In this document: one piece after another, positions 1 to 10,500 of the stretch | Position numbering within the stretch: position 1 is the first letter of the stretch | Layout of the letters: each line of letters begins with the position of its first letter | From: Aquimarina spinulae | Lineage (GTDB): Bacteria; Bacteroidota; Bacteroidia; Flavobacteriales; Flavobacteriaceae | Assembly (NCBI RefSeq): GCF_943373825.1 | Contig: NZ_CALSBP010000001.1 | Span: 1,178,001-1,242,000, forward strand | Direction of reading: 5' to 3' | DNA: 64,000 nucleotides | Notes under the pieces: model-generated | Told to the model about the DNA's origin: nothing | The model's database searches: none | What the model saw: only the letters and a program-made list of their open reading frames with translations | Position numbers and translations under genes: made by a program

Positions 1-235
1 TTTCCATATTATGAAAAATAGGGCGATTATCACCAGATACATTAAGGCTACCTGTAGGATTGTAAAACCCTGCAAGACCTAAATTTTGGTCAAACGTACC
101 ATCGTTAATTAAATCAGTGTGGAAACCAACTTCACCTTGATCGTGAATTTGAATATTCCCGTAGTTATGAAAAGCTTGTTGAGCTATAGTAACTTGGGCC
201 AGAAGGCATACGACAATAAAAAATATTCTATCCAT
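1..235 (-). CDS. Secreted protein, N-terminal fragment (cut by left edge)
   Basis: This open frame starts at an ATG at 235 and runs off the left edge, so only 78 residues are visible. It begins with a typical flavobacterial signal peptide (MDRIFFIVVCLLAQ...IAQQA). A mature segment rich in Asn, Gly and aromatic residues follows (HNYGNIQIHDQGEVGF). This style of N-terminus is common in large T9SS-exported surface proteins of Flavobacteriia, but no domain can be assigned from so little. It has the same orientation as the surface-protein block that follows. A TATATTTG element at 288-295 on the minus strand could be its -7 box, but no properly spaced TTG was found. Confidence 0.7.
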   Translation of the reverse strand, partial: MDRIFFIVVCLLAQVTIAQQAFHNYGNIQIHDQGEVGFHTDLINDGTFDQNLGLAGFYNPTGSLNVSGDNRPIFHNME

Positions 236-703
236 AGTTATATTGGGGTAATACTGTTTTTACGGTTTAACAGTAAATATGTTATGGCAAATATATTCTT
301 TTTCAGCAAATTACACTACTTTTTCACGACAAAATGCAAATATTTATCGGTGAAATGCATTTTAGGCTCGATTAAAGGTATGGTTTTGTTGAAAAGTTAC
401 ATATTCATAAAAAATAAACATTTTGACAAAGCAAACATAAGAAAATAAATAGATTGATATAGGGGTTTTATTGAATAAATGTAAATGAGATACTGTTATT
501 CATCATAATTTTTCAATGTTTTACTTTAATAATTGATAATAAATTTGATTTTTTTCTTTTAAGGTGTTTAAGTTATTATGTAAGAAATTTATATTTAAAT
601 AGTTAATAATCAGGTTCTTATTTAATGATTAAGATTGAATTTTAAAATAAACCAATTATAGAGTAAATATCTTTGACTTAGTTTATTCTATTTTTATAAT
701 TTG
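236..703. other. AT-rich intergenic stretch
   Basis: These 468 bp lie between the start of the truncated gene and the stop of the 1210-residue gene. I find no convincing coding frame. The only regulatory candidate is TATATTTG on the minus strand at 288-295, which fits the Bacteroidota -7 consensus TAnnTTTG about 55 bp upstream of the start at 235. I see no clear terminator hairpin for the upstream gene. Confidence 0.5.
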
Positions 704-3700
704 CTAATTAGGTTTTACTCTATATGTAATTCTTCTATTAGTTATCACAGTTTTAGCTCCTATAGGAAAGGTGTTAGAAAACTCGGATGTGCTATTTGAT
801 AATGTTGCAGTTGCGGTTATCAATGTTCCTGCGGGATAAGGTGAAGCTAATGTAATTTCAAAGGAGAAACGATTTGTGGTATCTGCATTTCCATCGGTAT
901 CTGAGTATGATGAAGTCCCCGAAGCCTGATCCGAACCACTTCCTTCTACTGCAGAACCAAGATATACTTGTCCCTCACCATAATCTTGGGTTAATCCCAA
1001 TTGATTATCACCAGTACTAGCTGTTCCTTGAGAGATATCTGTAACAAAAAATTCTAATGTAGCACCAGGCCTGCTCCAACCACTTACTCTTAATCTATTT
1101 CCCGTAATTACGATAGATTCGAATATAGGAAAATTAAGGCTTCCATTTGGTCCGGTATCACTATCGTTTGTATCGTTTATAGTAACTCCATCACCTACGG
1201 GATTACCAGTAGTTGCTTGATCTATATCAATACCGAGAGCTGGGCTAGACGTACCATTGTTGTATATCGAGTTTTGAGAAATTAAATTTCCAGAAGTATT
1301 ACCTCCGGTTATTACGACACCTGCGCCTCCATTATTTGCAATGATATTTGATGTAATTGAAGAGTTATTCCCATACAAACGTACCCCGCTATTTTCGGTA
1401 ACTCCCGAGCATATTCCTCCATTTTGACCTGAGTTCGTGATTGTATTTTCATTTATTAGTACACCACCAGGGTAATTCCATCCTTCTATTCCAATTGCAG
1501 CGGTATTATTGATCAAGTTATATTGAATTGTAACTCCAGAGCCACTTACCAGAGCAATACCATCAGCACATCCATTAGTACCATTAGCTTCAATATCATT
1601 GTATTGTATAGTGGTCGAAGTTCCTCCGTTAACAAAAAGTCCTGTATCTGTATTTGATGCAATATAATTGTTGGAGATAGTCGAAGTTCCTCCTGTTATT
1701 TCAATTCCATAATCAATGTTTCCAGATGATAGACCGTCTGCATTTACTCCAATAAGATTTCCATCTACTGTAGAAGAACCCGATTCTAATATAATTCCAG
1801 AATTACTTCCTGCATAAATTGAAAGACCTCTTATTACTGTATTATTTCCTTGTACACGAAGTACATCTCCATTGTTTCTGTGCACTTGAATCTCAGGAAG
1901 ATCATAATTAGGTAATGTGTTTCCTGATACTCCTACGGTACTTCCTCCACTTCCAATAGTACCGGTATTGGTATTAGAATACGCCGTTTGTGTTCTACCG
2001 TCTATATTTGTATTGGTATCTGTAATGGTTGTAAGGTTACTACCATTGCTAATAGTAATGTCGAAATATCCATTAGCAAAATTTATATCCGCAGCTCTAC
2101 CTAATGCATCACCAGTAGGAGGGATCATAAATACAGATGTGTCTTCTCCGGCAGCAGGATTAAATAGGCTATTAGCTTCAATATCTAATCCTGTTTCATC
2201 TAAATTATTAGAATTTACAATAAACTGCTCCAATGATCCTTGACCGCTTTCATTAGTATTTACTACCGTATTGAAGTTAAAGCCAAAATCCATACCTACA
2301 ACTCCTTCACTAAGTATAGTTATTGAGGATATACTTTGAGCACCTGCTAAAGTACCTGCCGCTACATCCTGTTGTGATGGTGCAGCACCACCTATTTCTG
2401 TAGTAACATCTGTAAAGACAGATGCAGCATAATTTCTTCTATAGGTTTGGATAGGGTAGCAGGTAGTACAAGCAGCCCCACCACCTCTGGTAGATCTAAC
2501 CGTACTGTTAACCACTCGTAGACTATAAGTCCCATTTTGCATACCTCCAATAGAATATTGCCCATTGGTATCGGTAGTAGTAGATTCAACAAATGTTCCG
2601 GTGTTATTATAGAGCTCTACAGTAGCTCCCACTATTGGTGCTCCCGATGAAGTTGCTTGATCTCTTCCGTTTCCGCCACCATAATTTACATCTTCAAAAA
2701 CAGTACCTATAATAAGGTTACTTGGGACTTTTAGTAATACCGCATTAGAGATCACAAAATCCTGACCCACTCCTACATTAGTCGTTACGGTAGATTCACC
2801 AGGGCCTATAAAAGCAGAGATATCATAAGTATCTAAGTCAAGTCCCAGAGTTGTTCTATTAACAACCGGACCAACAGTGTTGTCATACACTGTAGAGTTA
2901 AACGGATTTCCTCCAGTTTGTCCTCCATCTCCCGATAATGTAAATGTACCCGAACCTGTAGTTACGGTGAGAGATTCATTATTTGCTAATCCCTGATCAC
3001 CTTCCCAGGAAAGTATAGTAGTTTTAGAACCCGTAGCTCCTATGGCAAAAAAACCAGTTAGATTGTAACTGTTACTATTATTTTGCTGACCATCAAAACC
3101 ATTATATAAATTAATACTTACAGCCGGTAGGCTAGGAGCCGTATAAAATACCATTAAACTCCAGCCTCCTAATACTACTGTGCTAGAGCAATAAGGCTCT
3201 CCATTATCAATAGTAAGATTAGAAAAATCAAATGTATTTGCAGAAAGGTTAGGTATACCTTGTATTAGTGTAGTAACATCACTCGTCATTCCGTATAGAC
3301 TTGCACCTCCAAAAGTAGAACTTCTAATAATATCTGCGTTTACAGTTTGTCCTTCAAAAGTTACCGATTCATCTGGCGAAGCCGAAGAATGAGCCCAGAA
3401 AAGATAGGCTTTTTCGATAGTCGCGCCAACAGGTATAGCAGTAGTTAATGTTGTTCCGGTGGTAGCACCAATTATACTACATTCATTAACCGTGCTATTT
3501 CTAAACGAATCTCCGGTAACGGCATAGTCATAATACCCATTAAATTCATCAAAAAGTGTTAAAGGTGCATTTACCTGTATCGGAGTGTCACCAGGATCGT
3601 CAATGATAGTTGCTATGGCATTATCTAAAATAACAGTTGGGTCACTGGGATTAGAAAGTATGAGATTAAAAGTTTCATTAGCTTCTGCATAAGAATTATC

Positions 3701-4336
3701 TATAATAGGAACAACCACATTAATAATTTCTCCCGTAGTACCAGAGAAATTAAGGGTAGATGAAGTAGTGGTATAATCCAACCCTGCAATTGCAGTATTA
3801 TCAGTGGTAGTATAATCTACAGAAAAAGGACCAGTAGTTGCCCCGATTTGCGTAACTTGAAAAGTTGCTGTTCCTGCATTTTCATTAACAAAAATATCAG
3901 TAATACTTAGCTCTGCTGGTGGTTGAACGACATTAAATGTAAGCGTTGTATTTGTGAAAAAATTTGGAAACGACTCTAGAATTAATACTCCATCTTGGTA
4001 GACTCGTACATAGCTACCAAACCCATTCCACCCATCACCAAAAGTATCTTCTAATAGTAACGTGTACCCATTTCCATATGGAACACTGGCATAAGCTTGT
4101 GGGGTACCGATGTTGTTATAAGCAGTATTTGAAAAACCTGTAAAACAATCTCCAGGATTACAAATTGTAGGGGCTATTGTCGTATTCGAAGGATCTCTAA
4201 AAGTAACTCTGTTTTCAGATGACCATGCTACCCAATTAACTTCAATTTCTATCAGTGCCTGAGAGTAAGAAATAAAATTACCAAATACTAGCGTACAAAA
4301 TATGATAATAAATCTGATATGTAGATGTTTTTTCAT
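704..4336 (-). CDS. Large secreted Calx-beta / SdrD-B-like / beta-helix surface protein
   Basis: This 1210-residue protein has a signal peptide (about 1-26, ending SYSQ). Next comes a domain with the motif DTFGDGWNGFG (about 27-135), a Calx-beta domain with VNENAGTATF (about 137-245), and a beta-rich segment resembling DUF3344 (AYLFW and GGWSLMVFY motifs). A CNA-B/SdrD-type domain (IIGTVFEDVNYGG, near 560) follows, then a right-handed parallel beta-helix region with many G/N-rich turns (about 720-1080). It ends with a short basic tail (TVITNRRITYRVKPN) in place of a recognisable T9SS CTD. The role is probably adhesion or surface structure, by family inference. The first 135 residues are nearly identical to those of the gene at 4650-6791, which shows a duplication. 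Confidence 0.85.
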   Translation of the reverse strand: MKKHLHIRFIIIFCTLVFGNFISYSQALIEIEVNWVAWSSENRVTFRDPSNTTIAPTICNPGDCFTGFSNTAYNNIGTPQAYASVPYGNGYTLLLEDTFGDGWNGFGSYVRVYQDGVLILESFPNFFTNTTLTFNVVQPPAELSITDIFVNENAGTATFQVTQIGATTGPFSVDYTTTDNTAIAGLDYTTTSSTLNFSGTTGEIINVVVPIIDNSYAEANETFNLILSNPSDPTVILDNAIATIIDDPGDTPIQVNAPLTLFDEFNGYYDYAVTGDSFRNSTVNECSIIGATTGTTLTTAIPVGATIEKAYLFWAHSSASPDESVTFEGQTVNADIIRSSTFGGASLYGMTSDVTTLIQGIPNLSANTFDFSNLTIDNGEPYCSSTVVLGGWSLMVFYTAPSLPAVSINLYNGFDGQQNNSNSYNLTGFFAIGATGSKTTILSWEGDQGLANNESLTVTTGSGTFTLSGDGGQTGGNPFNSTVYDNTVGPVVNRTTLGLDLDTYDISAFIGPGESTVTTNVGVGQDFVISNAVLLKVPSNLIIGTVFEDVNYGGGNGRDQATSSGAPIVGATVELYNNTGTFVESTTTDTNGQYSIGGMQNGTYSLRVVNSTVRSTRGGGAACTTCYPIQTYRRNYAASVFTDVTTEIGGAAPSQQDVAAGTLAGAQSISSITILSEGVVGMDFGFNFNTVVNTNESGQGSLEQFIVNSNNLDETGLDIEANSLFNPAAGEDTSVFMIPPTGDALGRAADINFANGYFDITISNGSNLTTITDTNTNIDGRTQTAYSNTNTGTIGSGGSTVGVSGNTLPNYDLPEIQVHRNNGDVLRVQGNNTVIRGLSIYAGSNSGIILESGSSTVDGNLIGVNADGLSSGNIDYGIEITGGTSTISNNYIASNTDTGLFVNGGTSTTIQYNDIEANGTNGCADGIALVSGSGVTIQYNLINNTAAIGIEGWNYPGGVLINENTITNSGQNGGICSGVTENSGVRLYGNNSSITSNIIANNGGAGVVITGGNTSGNLISQNSIYNNGTSSPALGIDIDQATTGNPVGDGVTINDTNDSDTGPNGSLNFPIFESIVITGNRLRVSGWSRPGATLEFFVTDISQGTASTGDNQLGLTQDYGEGQVYLGSAVEGSGSDQASGTSSYSDTDGNADTTNRFSFEITLASPYPAGTLITATATLSNSTSEFSNTFPIGAKTVITNRRITYRVKPN

Positions 4337-4365
4337 TAAGGAGTCAGTGGTATATAGTTGTATAA

Positions 4366-4402
4366 TAACAAATACTATATTAATTAATAATTATAGCTGT
4401 AG
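4366..4402 (-). repeat. Scar matching the 3' end of the 220-residue gene
   Basis: The bases at 4366-4402 closely match 6821-6858, which encode the last residues and stop of the secreted protein at 6813-7475. The shared core is AACAAATACTA-ATTAATTAAT. In both places the match lies just upstream of the start codon of one of the two paralogous surface proteins. I infer that the duplication creating the paralogues carried over the tail of the preceding gene and left this remnant. Confidence 0.6.
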
Positions 4403-4429
4403 ATTTGTTGTGACCAACGAAAGTTTAGA

Positions 4430-4531
4430 TTAATAGTTCGTAAAGTAGCACTGGTACTCACCTTGAATTGAAAATAAATATAATATGCACATTAGACAAG
4501 TTAGTTTAGTTAGGGAAGTGTTTGTTTTCAT
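4430..4531 (-). pseudogene. Short signal-peptide-like ORF, probable gene remnant
   Basis: This 33-codon frame begins MKTNTSLTKLTCLMCILYLF and then hits a stop. The N-terminus looks like a signal peptide (Lys, then a hydrophobic core). The rest is too short for a domain. It sits in the 313-bp gap (4337-4649) between the two paralogous surface genes, directly upstream of the duplicated 3' scar. It could be the N-terminal stub of a decayed secreted protein or a small secreted peptide. No other feature was seen in this gap, and it could be a chance frame. Confidence 0.3.
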
Positions 4532-4649
4532 AGTAATAAGGGGTAAATATAATTATACTATAATTTTTTATCTATTCATTTTATGCTTAATAAATTATAT
4601 TACAAAAACACAAAATCTTTAAAATATATATTATCTCATTTTTAGGATA

Positions 4650-6791
4650 TTAGTTATTTATTCGATATGTAATTCTCCTATTGGTTATTACTGTCTTTAC
4701 AATTACATCAAGTGTTCCAGTAGTTGTACCGGCTAAAGGAATATTTTGATCATTTGAAATATCAGCAGATGATACGGTATTATCGAAAGATCCTATCTCG
4801 GTTCCCATTACATCAAATGTAAAAGTACAGGAATTTCCTGCAGGTAAACTTACTCCTGAAATAGAAAAAATACTTGATCCAGATATAGCACTAATTGTTC
4901 CTCCACAGGAAGAAGTAGCACTCGGGGAGTTTGAAATTGTCATCCCAGATGGTAAATTATCTGTTAATGATAAATTGGTAAGATCTACTCCGGTAGAAGG
5001 ATTGTTCAAAACAATTGTAACCGTAGATTCCTCACTAAAACCAATAACATCAGGTGAAAAGTTTTTACTTGCTACTGCAGGAAAAGCAACTTCTGTTGAA
5101 ACAGCAAAAACTCCTCCCCAAATACCTTCAGTGGCGCTTCCGAGCCCAACATTCAAAGTTGTTGCATTGTTAGGAACCAAACCTGTGGCATCAAAAATAT
5201 CAATATCCATTCCCCAGTTAAAATTTAAATTGGGATTTCTTCCTCCAATATCTACTCCAAATTTAGAGATTGTACTATTCAATGTATTGTTAGCAGGGTT
5301 TAAGGCGTTAGAAAGTGCTGTTCCATTTATTGATACGAAATCCCCTGTTTGATTTGCTTCACCATCAAAACCAAAATACCCGGCATCAGTATCAAAAGCA
5401 CCTATAGATGGGGTTAGTAAACCAGTGACTGTAAAAGCATCATTGGCTCCAAACCCGAAAAAGTCAAAACCATCCCATATACTTACACTACGTGTTATGT
5501 CGGCAGGATCTTCATATATGATTACCATAGTCCATCCACCAAATGGACCAGTAAAAGCACTTCCAGTTGTCAAAGGTATGTCGGCAACTGTATATGTTCC
5601 TGATCCAGAATTCTGAACAATTGAAGTAACATCAGCATGTGACATAAATACATTCCATCCTACAAATGAGGTAGTCTCTATATTGGTAATATTAGCATCT
5701 ACTGTTGTGTAAACAGCTGTGCCAGGTTCTCTAAATTGTACTTGTTGAAGATTTAGTGCTGGATTTGGATTTGTAATTCCTACAAAAGTAGAGTTATACG
5801 TACCTCCCCAATAAAGCCCAGCCCATGTAACTGTAGCTCCTGCTGGTAGCGTGAAATTTGCACTACTCGAATTTATAGTAGTACCATCAACACTGGCATA
5901 GCCCATTACAACTGGAGGGTTATTGGTAGTAGGAGTTCCAGGACAATTAGCAACACAGATAAGATTTGTATTACCAATCATGTCAAAATTACCTCTTACA
6001 TTAATTGCAAAGCGTTCTTCATATGGTCTTGGGTTTTCAATTTCAATATCCACAATAGTACCAATTCCCTGATCTGTAATATCAACTGAAATATCACTTA
6101 CATTAGAAAAATTAATGAAATAAGTTTCGTCCCCTTCTGTGCTAATGTCATCCAATATTGGGACAGTTATACTTTCTGTATCACCAATAGTTCCCGAAAA
6201 CGACAAAGTTCCACTAGTTGTTGTGTAATCTGCTCCAGCGGTAGCAGAGTTATTAGCAGTTGTAAAATCAACAGTAAAACCACTTGCAGTATCTATTCCT
6301 GTATGTGTAACTGTAAATGTTGCTGTCCCTGCGTTTTCATCAACCGAAACATCATTTATAGATATTTCAGGTATTGGTTGGATGATATCGAATGTAAGTG
6401 TAGTATTTGTAAAAAAATTAGGGAATGACTCTAGAATTAAAACTCCATCTTGGTAGACTCGTACATAGCTACCAAATCCATTCCAGCCATCACCAAAAGT
6501 ATCTTCTAGTAGTAATGTGTACCCGGTTCCATATGGAACACTGGCATAAGCTTGCGGAGTACCGATGTTGTTATAAGCAGTATTGGAAAAACCTGTAAAA
6601 CAATCACCAGGATTACAGATAGTAGGAGCTATTGTAGTATTCGAAGGATTTCTAAAAGTAACTCTGTTTTCAGATGACCATGCTGCCCAATTAACCTCAA
6701 TTTCTATCAGTGCCTGAGCATGAGAAACAGAACTACCAAATACTAACATACAAAGTATGATAAGTAATCTGATATGTAGATGTTTTTTCAT
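4650..6791 (-). CDS. Secreted Calx-beta surface protein, paralogue of the 704-4336 gene
   Basis: This 713-residue protein has a signal peptide (about 1-26, ending SHAQ) and the same GDGWNGFG domain as its neighbour (about 27-135). A Calx-beta domain follows (VDENAGTATF, about 140-240), then a DUF3344-like beta region (GLYWGG, FGGWTMVIIYEDP). A DUF11/DUF7933-like repeat is near the C-terminus (VTIVLNNPSTG, LPAGNSCTFTF). The tail TVITNRRITYRINN matches the other paralogue. It lies 21 bp downstream of the 6813-7475 gene and is probably cotranscribed with it and the collagen-like gene. A surface or matrix role is inferred. The beta-helix part of its paralogue is absent. Confidence 0.85.
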   Translation of the reverse strand: MKKHLHIRLLIILCMLVFGSSVSHAQALIEIEVNWAAWSSENRVTFRNPSNTTIAPTICNPGDCFTGFSNTAYNNIGTPQAYASVPYGTGYTLLLEDTFGDGWNGFGSYVRVYQDGVLILESFPNFFTNTTLTFDIIQPIPEISINDVSVDENAGTATFTVTHTGIDTASGFTVDFTTANNSATAGADYTTTSGTLSFSGTIGDTESITVPILDDISTEGDETYFINFSNVSDISVDITDQGIGTIVDIEIENPRPYEERFAINVRGNFDMIGNTNLICVANCPGTPTTNNPPVVMGYASVDGTTINSSSANFTLPAGATVTWAGLYWGGTYNSTFVGITNPNPALNLQQVQFREPGTAVYTTVDANITNIETTSFVGWNVFMSHADVTSIVQNSGSGTYTVADIPLTTGSAFTGPFGGWTMVIIYEDPADITRSVSIWDGFDFFGFGANDAFTVTGLLTPSIGAFDTDAGYFGFDGEANQTGDFVSINGTALSNALNPANNTLNSTISKFGVDIGGRNPNLNFNWGMDIDIFDATGLVPNNATTLNVGLGSATEGIWGGVFAVSTEVAFPAVASKNFSPDVIGFSEESTVTIVLNNPSTGVDLTNLSLTDNLPSGMTISNSPSATSSCGGTISAISGSSIFSISGVSLPAGNSCTFTFDVMGTEIGSFDNTVSSADISNDQNIPLAGTTTGTLDVIVKTVITNRRITYRINN

Positions 6792-6812
6792 TAAGGCTTT
6801 GATGATATTAAT

Positions 6813-7475
6813 TTATTTAACAACAAATACTACATTAATTAATGCATTATAATCTGCAGGAGTATTAACAATACTATAGCTCATGTTTCCATTACCATCT
6901 ATCGATATTGTTGTCGGATTTCCGAAAACACTTTGATCAGCAAAGGTTACATAGTAATATAATTCATTTCTTGCGTATGTAGGGATAGTAGGGGCGTTGG
7001 CAGCATCACTTGATGCTACAGGCGATCCGAACTGGTCAATGTATTCCTGATATAGATCAATAGGTGGTTTGGCACCTACCGAAGAAGCATCCACCGCAAT
7101 AGATGGTGGATAAAAAATCCTTGCTGCTTTAGAAGTAATAGGGGCAATGGCTTGTATTACTCCCTGAACTGTTGTTTCGTTGGTAATAGCTGCCGACCCG
7201 CTTTCATCAACATCAATAGGAGTTGCCAGATTTACTTCAGAATCTAATTGATCATCAGTACTTCTTTGCCATCCTGTATTAGTAAATCGATAAATTTCCT
7301 GATCATCTAAATTAAAAACTACAGAACCGATACTAGGACCAATAATTGCATTTATTTCAGCTAAATCAGTAGCGGCAGGTAAGCCCATTAATGCACTAGC
7401 ATCACCTGTACCAATCTGTGCAAACATGCCAGTAGACAACATAAATGACAAAGCTATTAGGAGTATTTTTTTCAT
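6813..7475 (-). CDS. Small secreted protein of unknown function
   Basis: This 220-residue protein has a clear signal peptide (MKKILLIALSFMLSTGMFAQ). The mature part contains NLDDQEIYRFTNTGWQRS, a short module that resembles the head of the collagen-like protein upstream ([18 protein letters not shown]). An Ala/Pro-rich middle and a beta-rich end (NELYYYVTFADQSVF; closing NVVFVVK) follow. No enzymatic motif is visible. It lies 82 bp downstream of the collagen-like gene and 21 bp upstream of the next surface protein, which suggests one secreted set. I do not recognise a named family. Confidence 0.75.
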   Translation of the reverse strand: MKKILLIALSFMLSTGMFAQIGTGDASALMGLPAATDLAEINAIIGPSIGSVVFNLDDQEIYRFTNTGWQRSTDDQLDSEVNLATPIDVDESGSAAITNETTVQGVIQAIAPITSKAARIFYPPSIAVDASSVGAKPPIDLYQEYIDQFGSPVASSDAANAPTIPTYARNELYYYVTFADQSVFGNPTTISIDGNGNMSYSIVNTPADYNALINVVFVVK

Positions 7476-7557
7476 TTTAAATAGTATTACGCTTTTTCTT
7501 ACCTTAATTTTTTAGATATCTAATTTAGTTGCTTAAAAGATGAGTAAAGTAATTAAG

Positions 7558-10500
7558 TTAAAAATCAAGTACAGTAAACATGAATTCTAAATCTATATCA
7601 TCTTTTTGATTAGTTCCATTATCGCTGTCTCCTATATTTACTCTAAATCCAGTTGTAGTTTGACTATAATATGTGATACCAGGATCATCATAGTTTGCTC
7701 CGGTATTACCAGGGCAGTCACCTCCACAATCCACAATTGCTAATTGAATGATATAGTCATCGTCTGGCATTGCAGTTGTAAATGTTATTTGATAATCACC
7801 TTCATTTATTCTAGAAACGGTTGCATTCAATATTTTAGCAGCGGTACCATTACCTGCGACTTTCCCCATCGCTTTTACAGGACTGATAAAGAATGCACCA
7901 CCATCGGTTCCAACCGTAATTTGATTGTTTGTATTCGTACTTACTACATTAGCTGTTTGTACATCGGCAGTAGGAGTATTTTCGTTAGTATAAGTTATAA
8001 CTCCTGTTCCCGTATTCTGAGTTAAATTGGTTACAATATTTGTTGCTGGATCTCCAGTTGGTCCTTGTGCACCAGTTGCTCCAGTGGCACCTGTCGGTCC
8101 TTGTGCTCCAGTTACACCTGTAGGTCCTTGTGCTCCGATTGCTCCAGTGGCACCTGTTGGCCCTTGAACTCCCGTAGGTCCGGTATTACCTGTAGGTCCT
8201 TGCGCTCCTGTTGCTCCAGTGGCACCCGTTGTTCCTTGTGCACCAGTTGCTCCAGTGGCACCTGTTGTTCCTTGTGCTCCGGTTGCTCCGGTTGCACCTG
8301 TTGTTCCTTGCGCACCGGTTGCTCCAGTAGCACCTGTTGTTCCTTGTGCTCCAGTGGCTCCCGTTGTTCCTTGCGCTCCGGTTGCTCCGGTGGCACCTGT
8401 TGTTCCTTGCGCACCAGTTGCTCCAGTTGCACCTGTTGTTCCTTGCGCACCGGTTGCTCCAGTAGCACCTGTTGTTCCTTGTGCTCCGGTTGCTCCGGTT
8501 GCTCCAGTGGCACCTGTTGTTCCTTGCGCACCCGTTGCTCCGGTGGCACCCGTTGTTCCTTGCGCTCCGGTTGCTCCAGTGGCACCTGTAGTTCCTTGCG
8601 CTCCGGTTGCTCCAGTGGCACCTGTAGTTCCTTGCGCTCCTGTTGCTCCAGTGGCACCCGTTGTTCCTTGCGCTCCTGTTGCTCCAGTGGCACCCGTTGT
8701 TCCTTGCGCTCCAGTTGCTCCAGTAGCACCTGTAGTTCCTTGCGCTCCGGTTGCTCCAGTGGCACCTGTTGTTCCTTGCGCTCCAGTTGCTCCAGTAGCA
8801 CCTGTAGTTCCTTGTGCTCCTGTTGCTCCAGTGGCACCTGTTGTTCCTTGCGCTCCTGTTGCTCCAGTTGCACCTGTTGTTCCTTGCGCACCAGTTGCTC
8901 CAGTAGCACCTGTTGTTCCTTGTGCTCCGGTTGCTCCAGTAGCACCTGTTGTTCCTTGTGCTCCTGTTGCTCCAGTGGCACCCGTTGTTCCTTGTGCTCC
9001 GGTTGCTCCAGTAGCACCCGTTGCTCCAGTGGCACCTGTTGTTCCTTGTGCTCCGGTTGCTCCAGTAGCACCTGTAGTTCCTTGTGCTCCAGTTGCTCCA
9101 GTGGCACCTGTTGTTCCTTGTGCTCCTGTTGCTCCAGTGGCACCTGTAGTTCCTTGTGCTCCGGTTGCTCCAGTGGCACCTGTTGCTCCAGTGGCACCTG
9201 TTGTTCCTTGCGCACCAGTTGCTCCAGTAGCACCTGTTGTTCCTTGCGCACCAGTTGCTCCAGTAGCACCTGTTGTTCCTTGCGCTCCTGTTGCTCCAGT
9301 AGCACCTGTTGTTCCTTGTGCTCCGGTTGCTCCAGTGGCACCCGTTGTTCCTTGTGCACCCGTTGCTCCAGTTGCACCTGTTGTTCCTTGTGCTCCGGTT
9401 GCTCCAGTAGCACCTGTAGGTCCTTGTGCTCCAGTGGCACCTGTTGTTCCTTGCGCTCCAGTTGCTCCAGTGGCACCCGTTGTTCCTTGCGCACCAGTTG
9501 CTCCAGTGGCACCCGTTGTTCCTTGCGCACCAGTTGCTCCAGTGGCACCCGTTGTTCCTTGCGCACCAGTTGCTCCAGTGGCACCTGTTGTTCCTTGCGC
9601 ACCGGTTGCTCCAGTGGCACCTGTTGTTCCTTGTGCTCCTGTTGCTCCAGTAGCACCTGTTGTTCCTTGTGCTCCGGTTGCTCCAGTTGCACCCGTTGTT
9701 CCTTGTGCTCCGGTTGCTCCAGTTGCTCCTGTTGTTCCTTGTGCTCCGGTTGCTCCAGTCGCACCTGTTGTTCCTTGCGCTCCAGTTGCTCCAGTCGCAC
9801 CTGTAGTTCCTTGTGCACCTGTTGCTCCAGTAGCACCCGTTGTTCCTTGTGCTCCGGTTGCTCCAGTGGCACCCGTTGTTCCTTGCGCTCCGGTTGCTCC
9901 AGTTGCACCCGTTGTTCCTTGTGCTCCGGTTGCTCCAGTTGCTCCTGTTGTTCCTTGTGCTCCGGTTGCTCCAGTCGCACCTGTTGTTCCTTGCGCTCCA
10001 GTTGCTCCAGTCGCACCTGTAGTTCCTTGTGCACCTGTTGCTCCAGTAGCACCCGTTGTTCCTTGTGCTCCGGTTGCTCCAGTGGCACCCGTTGTTCCTT
10101 GCGCTCCGGTTGCTCCAGTAGCACCTGTAGTTCCTTGTGCTCCGGTTGCTCCAGTGGCACCTGTTGTTCCTTGTGCTCCGGTTGCTCCAGTGTTACCTGT
10201 AGGTCCTTGCGCACCGGTTGCTCCAGTGGCACCTGTTGTTCCTTGTGCTCCGGTTGCTCCAGTTGCTCCAGTGGCACCTGTTGTTCCTTGTGCTCCAGTT
10301 GCTCCAGTTGCTCCAGTGGCACCCGTTGTTCCTTGTGCACCCGTTGCTCCAGTAGCACCTGTTGTTCCTTGTGCTCCGGTTGCTCCAGTGGCACCTGTTG
10401 TTCCTTGCGCTCCAGTTGCTCCAGTGGCACCTGTTGTTCCTTGTGCTCCGGTTGCTCCAGTCGCACCTGTTGTTCCTTGCGCTCCGGTTGCTCCAGTAGC

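Noticed and set aside
119..448. A plus-strand 109-codon frame near the left edge
   Set aside because: It overlaps the minus-strand signal-peptide gene at 1-235 and has no plausible protein features.
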